Origin: Amoebidium appalachense
Lineage: Eukaryota > Ichthyosporea
Direction: 5' to 3'
DNA length: 64,000 nucleotides
Assembly (NCBI GenBank): GCA_963693365.1
Contig: CAVNZM010000006.1
Location: 3,348,001-3,412,000, forward strand
In this document: piece after piece, positions 35,077 to 64,000 of the stretch
How the letters are laid out: each line of letters opens with the position of its first letter
Numbering within the stretch: position 1 is the first letter of the stretch
Translations under genes and position numbers: made by a program
The notes under the pieces: generated by a model
Database searches by the model: none
Seen by the model: the letters and a program-made list of their open reading frames with translations, nothing else
Told to the model about the DNA's origin: nothing

Positions 35077-35711
35077 GTGTGTCTGCCTGTGCATTTGTGT
35101 GTCGTGCTTGCGTGTGTGCAAGCGCCCGTGCACTCAAACTCGTGTGTGTGCGGTGTGCCTGTGTTCTGTGGAAGATGTCCCACGGAAACTTTGCATATTC
35201 TGTGTACACACATGGTTACGATGAACTGCACCTCGCCTGCCTATGCATGGTAATGTTAAGTGTATGTGTTTGTGTGTTTGCACCTAGGTGTGTCTGTACA
35301 GTGGTGGTGACACCCACACCTAACACATCCGGCATGGATGCACACAGGCACCCACACACAGGACACCACCAGCATTCACACGCACACAACACATACACAC
35401 CCACCCACCGCCGACCGACCGACCCGCTCACACACACACACACACCCTGGCACACACACACACACACACACACATACCCTGCGAAGAGGCGTGCCGGGCT
35501 GGAGCCCCAGCGAGCCACGGGGCCAGTGCCGAGGGCCTGCATGAGCACACCGGCAGCCAGGCGCTGGGGGGAGGACAGGGCCACACCCTCAAAGCCCATG
35601 GCCACATAGTTGACACCGGTGGCGGCATCAAGGCGCACCTCCTGGCCACCCTGCACAGGGGAAAAAAGGGTGTTGGTGGCGTGATGGATGAAATGGAGGT
35701 TGAATTCGAGT

Positions 35712-35803
<92 letters not shown>

Positions 35804-38232
35804 GGGGGGGGGGGGGGAGGGGGGGGGGGGGGGGGAGAAAGGGAATTACAATGTCTTTTAGAGTACGAAGTACATATTTATAACCGACAACATAATGCAG
35901 AGAGCAAACCACACAGAGTATGCATGATAGGGAGGAGGAGAAAGAGGGGGGAGGGGGGAGGGGTTGGTTGGTCTAAAGAGTTGTGTTGTGCAACTCGGAG
36001 ATGTGATGGGCTGGGAAGTGTGTGGAACACCACGTGCAGAAGTACACGTGGGCAATAAATGGCCACCACCCCCACGTGCCACTGCACGCAACATGCATGC
36101 GCCTGACTGCAGTACCACAAACAAAAAAAATCTTGGGCCTGAGCAAAGTGCAGGTTTGCAAACCATGTTGATTTGCACAAACAAAATTAAACCGGTCCCC
36201 CCCCCCCCCCCCCCGTGGATATATGCCACCTAGCCCCCCCCCCCCCCCCCCCCCCCCCCAAAAAAAATGGAATCCCCTTCCTGAAAATCCTTACCTTGTA
36301 CTTGGCAGCCTGGCGAGTAGGGCGGGCACCCTTCTCGACAACGCCAAAGGCCTCACCAGCAAGGCTGAACAGCTGGTCGGGGGACACACCTGCAGCATGC
36401 ACACAGTGAGTGTGCAACAGATTGCACACAGTGAATGGGCACAACATGTGACAAGGCTAGCACATGCAAAACAAACATCCCTACACGAACAGTGAAAGGG
36501 AGCCATGATTTTAATTAATATGCAAATACCGGTGGCGGCGACAGCGGCATTTGAAGCGCTGTAGTGGGCCTTGATGAAAGCAGCCACGGACTCCGTGTCC
36601 ACCTCATCCACACGGTAGGAGGCAGGCAGCACGCTCTGTGACAGGGGGCCACGGAAGGCGGCAGCGTGCAGGGCCTCAATCACCTGTACGTGTACGTGTA
36701 CGTGTACGTGTGTGTGTGTGTGTGTGTGTGTCTGAGTGAGTGTGGGTTTGGGGGGTGGGTGGGCAGGGGGGAGGAGGGAGGGGAGTTTGCGAATAGAATG
36801 CAGCAGGATGTGTGTGTGTGTGTGCGTGTGTTAAGGTGTTAGACAGAGGGGTTAGTATGTGATGCAGAGTATGAAGTTCACATTCACTACGAACAACAAA
36901 AGTTGACATTGCAAAAAGTGCATGCAAGAAGAGTGCGTAAACGGCAGAGCCCATCATAAGAATCGCGGGCGAAGCCATCCACAGTAACCTAGTTTCGTAA
37001 GATAGATGGAGGGGGGGGTTTGAATGCGGAACACAAAGTACGCATACACGATGAGAAGCATGGTGCAGGACACATGCAAAGGCAAACATTCAAGTATGCA
37101 ACATCAGCCATGCGCACAGTATGCGTCATAAGCAGAGCCCATCCTCAGGGAGGGCCCAAGTCATCAATTGCGTCTGAGGGGGGGGGTATGCGTTGGAGGG
37201 TTGGACATAAGTAGGAGATACCAAAAGGACAGCAGGGGGAGGAGAGTTTGATCGGATAAGCCTAAAAAAAAATTTCAATCCTCAAGAGTGTGTCCCAACT
37301 TAACACATGCCCAAACAGTTGAGTCCCCCCGTCCCTCTTAACCCCCCCCCCCCTCCCCCCCCCCCAAAAAGAAAAAACGCACACACTGACACCAATGTGC
37401 CTACGCCTAGCCCTATGCAGGTGCGACACACACCCACACACACCCACACACACCCACACCCACCTGGAGGCTGGGGTCAGCAGCGGCGGCGTCGATCTCG
37501 AACTGCAGCTCCTCCTTGGACTGCTTCACGTCCCAGGCAAGGGGCTCATAGCGCCCACCAAGCTCCTCGGCAAGCAGACCAACAATGCGCGGCCTAAAAA
37601 GGAAATTGTGTGAGTGTAAATTGCATGAGATATGTCAGTTGCATATGCGGTTGGCGCTTGCATAGCCATAAAAAACTATGCCATCATTTCACGTAACGTC
37701 AAGATGACGTTGTTGTGATGTCTGGAATTTTGGACTTTACTAAGATGTATGATTGGCCTTGCCTACATGTAGTACGTTCTCCCCTTCTTAGAAAAAACAC
37801 TCGACATATGCTGACGTAGTCTCTGACGCGTGGTCGATTGATTACAAAACGTCACAATGCCGTAAACAGAAATACGATATCTCCATAGATTGATGGTGTA
37901 CATGTGCACAGCATGAAGGTTCTTTCTACTATCCACCCACATCGGTAACAGAGATACAGCAACTGTGTGGATACGCGCAATGTTTCTGCAATCATGTTTG
38001 CGAGTACGTGTGAGTGCATCCCTCATATGTATGTGCCTTGAGTGATTATTTTTGCCTTTACCCTTTGCACGTGTCGGTGCCGGTGTAAGCATGCGCACAC
38101 ACAAACACCTGTCTGTGTCTATATGCACATGTATGAATGAAAGCACGTTTAAGCGCAATTCCCATTTTAGACCTTCAGCACATTCATGTGTGTGTATGCA
38201 CAGCAGCCCAACTCTCCATGCACATTTGTATC

Positions 38233-38263
<31 letters not shown>

Positions 38264-40551
38264 ACAGGTTGTCCCTGCTGGCCTGGACTGTGAGGACGGT
38301 GGCCTCGCGGGAGGACGTAGCAGTGAGGTCACCGCCCAGGCGCTCAATCTCACGGGCAATGGCCAGCTGGGAGTGGAGGGGGGTGCTCTGTACACGTGCA
38401 CACAGTCAGTAAGAGGGTTGGTGTTGCAAAGTTTGCCATGTGGTGTTTAACGTAGTCGTGTCTATTATTTGTATGTCTCGTTGCTATGTGGCCACTAACA
38501 AGACACGGCGAAACACTTCTTGCACATGGCGTATGTGTGACCAGTACCAGTCGAACACTCTCTCTACTAGACACGAGCAGCAGATTGATATATGTGTCAT
38601 TTAACCAGGCCACCGAGGCTCTTCATCTTAACCTGTTAGCATATACACAATTAACCACTTTACAACTTGTTATATTCCCACCTCAAATAATATTCAAGCC
38701 AGCATCAGCCACACACTTGTCTTATCACATACACCATGCAACTGCATACATCCCAAACCTCCCACCCCACACCACCCACATGCATCCCACCTTGAATGCC
38801 AGGCGGCGGGCGACGGCAGACACACCGGTGTTGGTGGAGTTCTCATCACGAGAGCCGGCACCTGGGGGGTATAAATTCACGATGAGCACAAGATAATACC
38901 CCCCTCCATCCCAAAAAAAAAAATAAGAAAGAAAGAACAACACCACCTCCACCTTCCTCACAACAAGCACACCACACCCAACTTCTTCATATACCCCCCC
39001 CCCCCCCCCCCCCCTCTTCCATACCACACACACTGATTTTTTCGTTTTGCACCTCTGGTGCCGATCAGATCACACATTGGACACCCCAAACACTTTACCA
39101 CACGGTAACGCTTGTTCCCCTACAAGAGCCGTGTCTTCATTGCACACAAAAAAACAAGATTTTGCCTATAAACACTGCCATCCGTACCTAACAGAAACAT
39201 CCAGTGACAAGAACACTATCTTTCTCCAGAACAAATCATAGAGACCCTCTCGTCACACAAGCAACCATCATGCATCACCCACCGATCAGAAGGGAAACGC
39301 TGGCAACAGGGGAGTTAGTCTCCTGGGCAACGACGGTGAGGCCATTTGCGTGCTTGGACACCTTGGCGGCACCAACGGGGCTGGAGGCCTTGGTGCTCAC
39401 CCCGGGAAACTCCTCATCAAGAGGAACGGCAGACGCGCTGTACTGGCGCTGGAAAGGAAACATGGGTGAGGATGGGAGGAAATGACACTGAGTGGAGGGA
39501 AGGAAAACAGGAGAGGGGTGTGTGGAGAGTTATAAGGTGCAAGGACATACAACAAACACAACGCTGTAGAAGACGGGTGACCGGTAAGAGGAATGGAAGT
39601 TTAGTATGTGTGTGTGTGTTAAGGGGGAGCGGAGGGGGATAACTAGAAGTTCGAGTTGTAAGGGCAAGGTGTTAAGCTAAAAGAAGACAAACCATGTTCG
39701 CAAACGGAATAAAGAACGGGCTTATTTGTACAACTTCAAAAAAAAAGGACAAACGTGTGAGGCAATCCCATGAGAAGAGAGGTCGCCCATGCAAATCCAG
39801 AAGTTTAAGAGACACAGCCCAGACATAGTGTGTTTAGGTTGACTTTGGTACCAGCAACTGTTCCTCTTGTGTGTGTTGATAGCTTGTGCTTCAAACAAAC
39901 GAGAAACATGAGCCAGTCTCTCGGGATTCACCTCCCCGCGCCCCCCTCCCCCCCTAATCTTCGTTCCTAATATGGTTGAAGGCAGTTTTCAGGCTCTTGC
40001 AGAGACTCTCATATGATGCAATTCTAGTGCACATGCCACAAGCAAGAGTATACCCTTGGTACGGGGTCGATGATCAGTTCAGCCGGGAAGCCAACATTGA
40101 AAAAAATAGAAAGTATCCCTCCCAAGACGTGCTCAACTCCCTATAAAAGATTGCTACAGGAATTGTGAATAAGAATACACTAGCAGCTATTATTGCGCAA
40201 AAAAAAGTATGCCTCGTCGTTTTTGCTGCTGCCCGGTATAATCCCTCCACCGTTACCAGTCCATCCACCTCTCCAAAATGTATCTCACGTTACAAGGTCT
40301 TCTGTGATGGTGACGAACCTGCAACCGCTGTATATAACTAGAGCCTCCATTCACCAAAAAATACGTAAGCTAACTACTATAGAGATTTACTCTAGCAAGA
40401 TTTTGCGGAGGGAAGGTCGATACTCTTCCTCCTGCAAAAAAGATGGAGGAAAGTAAAAGATGTATAGAGGGGCTGCACATACCGTCCTCACCGCACAGAT
40501 CTGCGGTGCGAACCGCACGGAGGAGCGAGCGACGCGAGTGCTGACAGCCAT
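32995..40551 (-). CDS. UQCRC2: Ubiquinol-cytochrome c reductase core subunit 2 (complex III, M16 family)
   Basis: Eleven exons read leftwards: 40551-40483, 39448-39283, 38861-38791, 38387-38266, 37593-37464, 36683-36530, 36389-36295, 35650-35478, 34533-34377, 33742-33560 and 33084-32995 (TAG). They encode 469 aa in one frame; human UQCRC2 has 453. Residues 1-23 are Arg/Ser/Ala-rich with no acidic residue, a mitochondrial presequence. Then come M16 peptidase-like halves: LTVVAQETNSPVASVSLLIG with GAGSRDENSTNTG, GGDLTATSSREATVLTV, LPASYRVDEVDTESV, VQLSAFSSSYSDAGLFGVV and the C-terminal LATVGNTGNSPFLDQVAF. The HxxEH zinc site of processing peptidase beta is absent, which points to core 2, a structural subunit on the matrix side of the bc1 complex. 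All splice sites are GT-AG except the acceptor of exon 9, where conserved VAKTIKKP follows (CA)n ending ACACG with no AG. Confidence 0.93.
34120..34245 (-). repeat. SINE-like repeat, 5' half
   Basis: The reverse complement reads GGTACAGTGGATGAA, a C run, GGCCTGAGGATGGACTCTG, then TTATGTTGCATGCTCTTTGT. It lies in QCR2 intron 9 and the body is broken by the C run. Confidence 0.5.
34727..34777. repeat. Perfect 21-bp inverted repeat (hairpin)
   Basis: CACTGTTCTATTCAGCAATT G at 34727-34747 is the exact reverse complement of 34757-34777, with a 9-nt spacer. It lies in QCR2 intron 8. Confidence 0.9.
35716..35800. repeat. (GA)n array
   Basis: About 42 uninterrupted GA units followed by G-rich sequence, in QCR2 intron 7. 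Confidence 0.95.
35815..35932 (-). repeat. SINE-like repeat, 3' half with poly-C tail
   Basis: The reverse complement reads CATGCATACTCTGTGTGG, TTTGCTCTCTGCATTATG, TTGTCGGTTATAAATATG and TACTTCGTACTC, then runs into C-rich sequence (plus-strand G runs at 35805-35835). It lies in QCR2 intron 7. Confidence 0.6.
36845..36985 (-). repeat. SINE-like repeat, diverged copy
   Basis: The reverse complement begins TTACTGTGGATGGCTTCGCC, then ATGATGGGCTCTGCCGTTTA, CGCACTCTTCTTGCATGC, TTTGTTGTTCGTAGTGAATG and TTCATACTCTGCATC. It lies in QCR2 intron 5. Confidence 0.55.
37010..37185 (-). repeat. SINE-like repeat, long-variant copy
   Basis: The reverse complement matches the copy at 24335-24500 closely from CAGACGCAATTGATG through GCTGATGTTGCATA, TGAATGTTTGCCTTTGCATG and ATCGTGTATGCGTACTT to TTCCGCATTCAAACC plus a C run. 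It lies in QCR2 intron 5, directly next to the copy at 36845. Confidence 0.7.
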
Positions 40552-41862
40552 TGTTTCTTTTAACACAAGCAGAGACAACTCCTGTGACCCTCTCTCTCTA
40601 CACCCACACGCACACGGCTCGACACGCACACACAGCCTTTGGTGGCCGTTCTTTTGCCGGACGTGCGCCCGCCTGCTGCTGCCACGCCGCACTAAGCGGG
40701 TCAATCGGGTCGGGTTGTAAGGTTCGGTTCGCTGCAAGTCAACACATCTGAAAGGTGGTTTTTAAGTTCTGAAGGTTGCTTTTTGGTAAAGCCGGCACAC
40801 ATATTCATATGCTTTACCAGTAAGTAGGAATATAGAATTAGATATATTTTTTTGGGCCTTTTCGTTCAAAGTGTTTTATTGTTTCTTGACATATCGGCTC
40901 CCATTGATTTCCATAAGGTAATCGACCCGTTTGACGTCTTGAGGTTAGCCCAGCAAGGCCTGTTTTAAAGAAGAACCCAAATAAGGTAAAAGGCAAATAT
41001 TGGCGCAATTTTTACGCATACGCAGAGTCGGAACGGTTATGTACGCTCGTGTACCTCAGCGTTCAACCGGCGGTGAAGGAGAGAACTTTGTGTGTGGGAA
41101 GAGAGGACATAGACAAAATCCCACACAGAAACTTGCTCAGCCTGCACGCGCGTCTACACCCGCACAAGCGCACACGCACGCACACACCCATAAACAGACC
41201 CCCCCCCCCCCGCCCTCCCCTCTCCCCCCCCCCCCCCCCCCGGACAAAGTTTCGGCTGTGGTGTTTGATAAGTGAGATAGTAGAAAACGGCCCCAACTGA
41301 GAACGGGTTTAGTTTCACCACTTGAGCAGAGACAACAACGCGGCGCTGCTGTATGCTGTAGCATTGTTATCAATTCACACCATGGATGCAGGTAGGGTTT
41401 GTGGTTGTTGCCCGTTTGCTCCTGCTAGGCCAGTGAGAAGTCAAAACTCGTTAACATGAACACCTCACACTTTTGCATTGATTTATATTGCAGTTGCGTT
41501 ACACTTTTGGTGATGAAACTGGCAGAAGAGATTGTAAGGAGGGTGAGGGAGATAGGGGAAGGCATTGGTTAAAGGGGCGGAGGGAAGATGTTCTTGGATC
41601 ATCGGTGTTAGCAAGGGGCCTTTCCCACCAGCCCTTATCTAGGCGGCTATCCGTTCTCTCACACTGTCTTTGCCGCTACCTGCTCCTTTTTGTCACTGCT
41701 GTACAAGTCTTTTTCTCCAGTTGAGGACGATGAAGCACCTGATTAACTTGCCACTTATCATTCCCCTTCGTTTCCTCTCCCACCCCACTTTCCCCCGCAC
41801 CCACAGGCACAAACCTGCACACACTACCGTTTCACACGTGTGCTGTTGCTGCTGTTAACTCC
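40552..41862. promoter_or_regulatory. Upstream interval between divergent QCR2 and F-box/LRR genes
   Basis: Should contain the promoters of both genes and the first exon of the F-box/LRR gene. CACACCATGGATGCAG|GTAGGG at 41381-41396 is an attractive first exon, but its phase does not match the acceptor at 41967, so it is not included in the model. C runs lie at 41201-41210 and 41225-41240. Confidence 0.35.
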
Positions 41863-41966
41863 TACTATTTCGCTTATTTATCAAACTATCACCACCCACA
41901 GTAGACAGTTTGACCCGTTGCCAGACGTACTATTTCGCTTATTTATCAAACTATCACCACCCACAG

Positions 41967-41992
<26 letters not shown>
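41863..41992. repeat. 65-bp direct tandem duplication copying a splice acceptor and F-box start
   Basis: 41863-41927 and 41928-41992 are identical except for one base (TAGACAG versus TAAACAG). Each holds a CACCCACAG acceptor and the first eight codons of the F-box exon. The unit is not a multiple of three, so use of the first acceptor would put the rest of the F-box out of frame. Confidence 0.92.
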
Positions 41993-59354
<17,362 letters not shown>

Positions 59355-59495
59355 AATTGCAATTGATAATGGGGACTAGGGGTGGGGTTTAGGTTTTTAC
59401 CGTTTGGGTTTTTTATGAATAATCTTTTTTGTGTCAGAACCACATGCTCACACACCCATGCAACAATTTTCTATTTTTATGTTTATGGTTAAAAG

Positions 59496-59501
59496 AATAA
59501 A
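59496..59501 (+). promoter_or_regulatory. Candidate polyadenylation signal of the GPCR gene
   Basis: AATAAA about 140 nt beyond the stop at 59354. Confidence 0.55.
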
Positions 59502-59606
59502 CTGTTTACGTGACTATGGATGTCGAGCAACAATGATGAAACCAACACTCGTCGCTAATATTCATTTTCTTCTCTGCACTTTATTCAAAAATTTCCGACC
59601 TTAACC

Positions 59607-59662
<56 letters not shown>

Positions 59663-59945
59663 ATCCGAAAGCCAAAGCTCCATGGTAGGTGTTTGTTCCG
59701 GTTTGTAGGACGGCAGATCTTCTTAAATGGGTGTTCTCGTCTGAGAAAGGCTTATTATAGAACGTTCCCCAGGTTTTGTTTTTTAAAACCCAAGTTTTGA
59801 TAGGGTTAACACACCGCAACGTTCTCTGAAAAAGAAAAGTCCGTCTTTTTGTGCAGCCGTCAGGAGCTTTGGGTGCTCCACATTGGATTGTGGCAACCAA
59901 AACATACATCCGCCCTTCCGTTAATATCCATTCCGGCCCCAGCCC

Positions 59946-59981
<36 letters not shown>

Positions 59982-60185
59982 TATCCTACCCTCCCTTCTC
60001 CCTCCCTCCCTCCCTCCCTCTCTCCCTCCCTACCCCCCCTCCCCCCCCCCCCCCAACCCTCCTTTCCCCTCCCCCTTTGCCCCCCCGGTTCTTACCTTCC
60101 GTTTTAGGTTGCATTCCTTTACCTTTCTTTCTATTTCCCACCCCATCCCTTGCCTATTTTCCTTCTGCATTTTCACCCCTCACCA
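59502..60185. other. Interval with C-then-A run and pyrimidine tract
   Basis: Poly-C followed directly by poly-A at 59605-59660 and C/T-rich sequence at 59940-60190. A minus-strand open frame at 59661-59909 (83 codons) is not low-complexity but has no recognised motif; I do not call it a gene. Confidence 0.4.
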
Positions 60186-60297
60186 GCGAGTGTGATGTGC
60201 CACCAAGTCTAGGAGGCCAAACACGTAGCATAGTGTGCATTACAGACACTCTGCTGAGCGGGCAGGTGGCCGAGTGGACCGATAAACGGACTGCCGG
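60186..60297 (+). CDS. Possible thrombospondin type 1-like exon
   Basis: After a CACCAG acceptor an open frame encodes ECDVPPSLGGQTRSIVCI followed by TDTLLSGQVAEWTDKR. The CxVPxxxGGQTRxxxC spacing recalls the second half of thrombospondin type 1 repeats, which occur in secreted and surface adhesion proteins. There is no clear partner exon on either side and the 3' boundary runs into G-rich sequence. It could be an exon of a gene whose other parts I cannot recognise, or a chance resemblance. Confidence 0.3.
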
Positions 60298-60518
60298 GCC
60301 GGGGTGGGGGGGGGGGGGGGGGGAGGGGGGGAGGGGGGGAAGGGGGGAAGGGGGGATGTTATACTGGGAAAGGGGCGGGTTGGGTTGGGGGGAGGGGGAG
60401 GAGGGCTGGGGCGAGTTATACAGGGAAAAGGATGGGTTGGGTTTTGGGGGGAGGAGGGGGGAGGGAGGGGGGGGTTCATGTTAACAAAGGAAAAGGTGGT
60501 TTGGGGGCTTTGGGTGGG

Positions 60519-60552
<34 letters not shown>

Positions 60553-61300
60553 CGGATACAGAAAAAGGTGTGGGTTAAGGGGCAGGGGAAATGGTGGGGG
60601 CGGGAGGGAGGGGGGGGGGAGAGGGAGAATGTACCTTTTCTACACATCAGTCCTCACAATCCCTCCCCCCCTCCCCCTCCCCCCTCCCCACCAGCGCCAT
60701 CACCCCTCCCCCTCCTCCCCGTGGTGGCGCCCGGGGGGAGGGGAGGGAGGGGGGGAGGGGGGGGGGGGGGGAAGAGAGAGCATGCTTCATATGTTACCAC
60801 GGTGGGTGGGACAGTAGCCTCGGCAGATGCAGGGGTAGAGGGTCACAAGGGGGAAAGAAGGGAAGGGAATGAAAGGGGAGGGAGACGGCTGGAGGGGTGG
60901 CAGGAAGATTGAAAGGTGTGGGGAGAGGGGGGGGGGGGGGGAGGGGGGGAGGGGGGGGGGGGGGGGGGGGGCTGCAACAACTTTTTAGCCGATTTGATCA
61001 ATGCAGAAGGCCCGTGATAGATCCTCCCCCTAAACTACTCCCCCTCCCCCCAAACAACCAAAAAGAAAGAAAGAAAGAAAGAAAGAAGGAAAGAATAGCT
61101 CCACTTCTTCCCACCCATGGGGTTTGGAACCGGGTTGATCCTCCGTCGTTTTACCAACGACCACGAGCCAGCACAAACACTAACTGTCACTTTACTTTGT
61201 GATATCTAAGCTCGTCGGGATTTCAGCACAAAATCAAATATGGTATCACTGTAATGGTATCACGTCTGTACAGCTGTAAATATGGACATAGTACAAAAAT

Positions 61301-61342
<42 letters not shown>

Positions 61343-61381
61343 CGTGTGTGTGTGTGTGTGTGTGGTATGTGTGAGTGTGTG

Positions 61382-61427
<46 letters not shown>

Positions 61428-61509
61428 CGCGCGTGTGTGTGTGCGTGTGTGTGTGTGTATGAGGTGTGTGTGTGTGTGTGTGTGAGGTGTGTGTGTGTGT
61501 GTGTGTGAC

Positions 61510-61543
<34 letters not shown>

Positions 61544-62119
61544 CTGTGTGCGCACGTGTGTGTGTGTGTGTGTTCTGTGTGTGTATGTGTGCGTTTATGT
61601 GTTTATGTGGTGGGCTGAGTGGGAGCGCGTGCGCATGCGTTTGTGTGCCGTTTAGAGAGTTCCTGCATGTGTTTGTGCGCCGTGCAGTGTGTCTGCAGTT
61701 GTGTGCGTGTTTGTGATGAATAGTGGTGCAGTACTGAACACAGCTGCAGAAGCCATGATCAGATGGATGGAACATATCGGACGAGTCAATGGTTTAATTG
61801 TGGGGAGCTTTACAATCCTAGTGCAGATTCTTTGCTGGTGTCCACATATGATAATTAATATAAGCAAACCAAAAAATTAAAATAATGTTGTGACCCGGTC
61901 ACTTATCTAATATCCACGCCACTCTTTATGTACGAACATAAATCATTAGGCTTTCCGGCTCTTGTAAATAAAACTTAAAATTTGAAAATTCTCAGGCACA
62001 TGCCAGCAACATGCCCCATGGCTAGACATGATCGCCGAATACAAAATATGTGGAATAGTGAAAGAAGACGAAGCTACCATGTGGGATAAAATTAAACAGA
62101 CATACAGTAGCCCATGTAA
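60298..62119. other. Noncoding interval dominated by G-rich and (GT)n sequence
   Basis: G-rich tracts at 60303-60620 and 60735-60970, (GAAA)n at 61063-61085, and a (GT)n region at 61302-61580 with a GCGCGCGCGCGC core at 61420-61432. No gene recognised. Confidence 0.5.
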
Positions 62120-62999
62120 AATTCATTGAAAATTTAAAATTTTAAGCAAACGGATTGCCGCCGCAGCAATAGCCTTGGAGCCAAACGACGCCAAGCTGCC
62201 CGTCAGCAGGCCGAAATCAAACACGTGGTCACGATACTGTTTGCAACGGGGCGCTCGTGTCCCTTCACCGACGCAGGCGTGTAGTGCATGGCGGCATGGA
62301 ACACATAGCCGTTGGAGAGGCCGAGAAGAATCATGAAGGTGACGGGCCACGCGTCGTTCATGAACACCTAGGGCATCTGAGAGTCCACGAAAGTTGCTGT
62401 GGCCGCAACGTAGCATTTTCCGTTACACATGAGGAAGAGGGGGAGGAGGAGGGTGCGAAGGAAGGAAAAAGGTGCAACCCACGACCGGGGGCAAAGCATG
62501 TGCGGGGCGATAATACGGCCCACAACATCGAAAAGGTTGAAGAACATGAAAACGTAGACGGGCACCCACGTGGATGTCACCGAAGAACCGGGAGGTGGAT
62601 TGGGTGAGCGGGGCAACGGACATGGGCAGGACGGGGAAAAGCATGAGTGTCATGCAGAAATTGAACCACACAGCAAAGGATAGGTCGAGTGTCTGGCGAA
62701 CGATATGCAGGTAGCGTGCCGTGCTCACTTCACCGGCGGCCTCGCCTTCCTCTTCCCATTTCTCTTGATCACGTGATATAGAGTCTACCTTGACGGACAC
62801 TTGATAAGCGTGCCAGTAACGGAAAACCTCCGAGTTGATAAGCATTTGGTAGTTGATGAGGCAAGACAGAGCGGGTAGTTTCTGCGACAACCTCCATGAT
62901 GTATACTGGATGGGAAAGGGTGTTTGTGTGTGTGTCTGATTCAGTTGCTGTTCCGCTTGCTGTTTTTGTCTGCATGGCTCCGTTCGAATTCTGAGCCAT
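62120..62999 (-). pseudogene. Equilibrative nucleoside transporter (SLC29 family), 5'-truncated and frame-disrupted
   Basis: Read leftwards in three frames, the order of ENT motifs is kept: SEVFRYWHAY, an acidic central loop (EKWEEEGEA), TM7 FAVWFNFCMTLMLFPVLP, the TM8 signature VYVFMFFNLFDVVGR, SWVAPFSFLRTLLLPLFLMC, TM10 PVTFMILLGLSNGYVFHAAM, and the C-terminal FGLLTGSLASFGSKAIAA. ENT proteins move nucleosides across membranes by facilitated or proton-coupled transport. Only the second half of the protein is present; a short start (MAQNSNGAMQTK at 62999) replaces the first five or so helices. Frame changes occur near 62870, 62580, 62400 and 62200. No introns are evident, so a processed or truncated copy is possible. 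Confidence 0.65.
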
Positions 63000-64000
63000 T
63001 GTACCCAGTATGCAATGTTTTATTAGTTAGCCGATCTGACAACGGACGGTTTGATTGGCGCCTGACGCCGCTGTCTGATTGGTGAAAAGTTTAAACAGGC
63101 ACCAAGACGAGTCGGATCGGAGGCACCGCCTCACTGGCCATGGCCAGTGGCCACCGCTGGGTCAATCTGGAACATGGGAGAGTTGGTGCTTCTAACATTT
63201 GGCTGCCTAAGCATATGTGCTGACCAAATAGAATCACTAATTAAAAAAAAAGCTTGCAAGTAACCATATGATAGCTATATATACAAACACGCCCTATGTT
63301 CTATTTTCTGGGAGCCCTCTCCAGGTCCAGATCTGCCTGCCCGCAGGTTGCATGCCCGCGGGCCCTCCTACCTGAGTCTCAGAGCAAATACGAACACCTA
63401 AAATGAAGAAAGCGGAATTGCAGATATTGAGCTTTTCTGAGTGAAAGCGGAACTCGTGGGAAGCAAATTAGTTTTTTCAGATGGGGAGGAGGGAGTGGCC
63501 ATGGATGCCCAGCTCTGTAGAGTCCAGACGCATCATACGCGACTCTGAGGGGTGCGCTTACGCCCAATCAGATATAAATAGTACTCTACTGCGTGCGGCA
63601 CACATCTAGATCGGGATCTCGATCCACAATAAAAGATCCTCGGTATTTGTTTCCTGTTCAATCACGTTTTCAATTGCGTAAAACTTTTCATGGCCGAACT
63701 TCCCCCGAAGCTTCGACCATGCCCGCCACTCAGCGTTCAGGTTTGGAAACCACAATAAATAACATATTTGTGCCTCAGTCTGGCGTGCCGTCGACGTCCC
63801 AGCCGTGCAGTCGTGCGCACTCTATCTATTACTCGTGTGCACTGTTACCGAGTCAGTACGGGCACAAGGGTACTCTCAGGGAAACATGTATCACAGAACG
63901 AAACGTTTAACCGTCTGGTATGGGGAATCGAAGCCTTATTATTGCATACCATATGCATTGGAGCAACTGTGTGGGTTGCATGGCGAGAAAACTGAGTCTA
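63000..64000. other. Right end of window, no gene recognised
   Basis: AT/GC-balanced, low in simple repeats. It contains an 18-bp perfect palindrome CACTGGCCATGGCCAGTG at 63132-63149. Open frames at 63593-63995 have no recognisable motif. Confidence 0.4.

Noticed and set aside
59661-59909. Minus-strand 83-codon open frame beginning near a QCGAPKAPDGC string
   Set aside because: The short string slightly recalls sushi domains, but the rest does not, and there are no splice partners.

Overview
The window is nuclear DNA of a eukaryote. Genes have many short exons (about 55-260 bp) separated by long GT-AG introns, one tRNA gene has an intron, polyadenylation signals follow several genes, and there are no bacterial-style operons or ribosome-binding sites. 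The organism is probably a free-living or host-associated protist. The gene content (an FTS/AKTIP-like protein, a class C receptor with a bacterial-type binding-protein ectodomain, F-box/LRR proteins) fits a unicellular relative of animals or another flagellate/amoeboid lineage, but I cannot name it. The DNA is remarkable for dozens of poly-C/poly-G runs, (CA)n/(GT)n and (CT)n arrays, and for a short interspersed repeat whose 3' end runs into poly-C. These simple repeats create most of the long but meaningless open frames.

Layout, left to right. 1-1769 (minus): F-box/LRR gene or pseudogene, running off the left edge. 2852-3800: noncoding segment bounded by 43-bp inverted repeats. 4170-12412 (plus): complete nine-exon FTS/AKTIP-like gene (320 aa), with an intron-containing tRNA-Arg(UCU) gene on the opposite strand inside intron 5. 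15883-16899 (plus): small two-exon gene. It lies between two copies of an RCC1-repeat exon (14773-14926 and 18966-19095); the second copy belongs to an RCC1-repeat gene read leftwards from 21411. 22201-30620 (plus): complete nine-exon membrane-anchored purple-acid-phosphatase-like enzyme (435 aa), divergent from the RCC1 gene. 32995-40551 (minus): complete eleven-exon mitochondrial complex III core subunit 2 gene (QCR2/UQCRC2, 469 aa), convergent with the phosphatase. 41967-46190 (plus): second F-box/LRR gene. 52617-59354 (plus): class C GPCR with a solute-binding-protein-like ectodomain. 60186-60297: possible thrombospondin-1-like exon. 62120-62999 (minus): 5'-truncated equilibrative nucleoside transporter.

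The FTS/AKTIP, phosphatase and QCR2 genes splice in frame throughout (about 3.7 kb of coding DNA with no disruption). The F-box/LRR genes, the GPCR and the transporter carry repeated frame changes and a few in-frame stops. Either these are decaying members of expanded families or the sequence at both ends of the window contains indel errors; the sequence alone does not decide.

The genes do not form a pathway. They cover ordinary cell functions: vesicle/dynein adaptor, respiration, phosphatase, ubiquitin-ligase substrate adaptors, chemosensing and nucleoside uptake. The unusual content is the repeat landscape: a tRNA-derived SINE-like family with a poly-C 3' end, C-to-CA and C-to-A compound tracts with fixed polarity, (CA)n tracts ending directly in 3' splice sites, and small duplications that copy splice acceptors and exons.
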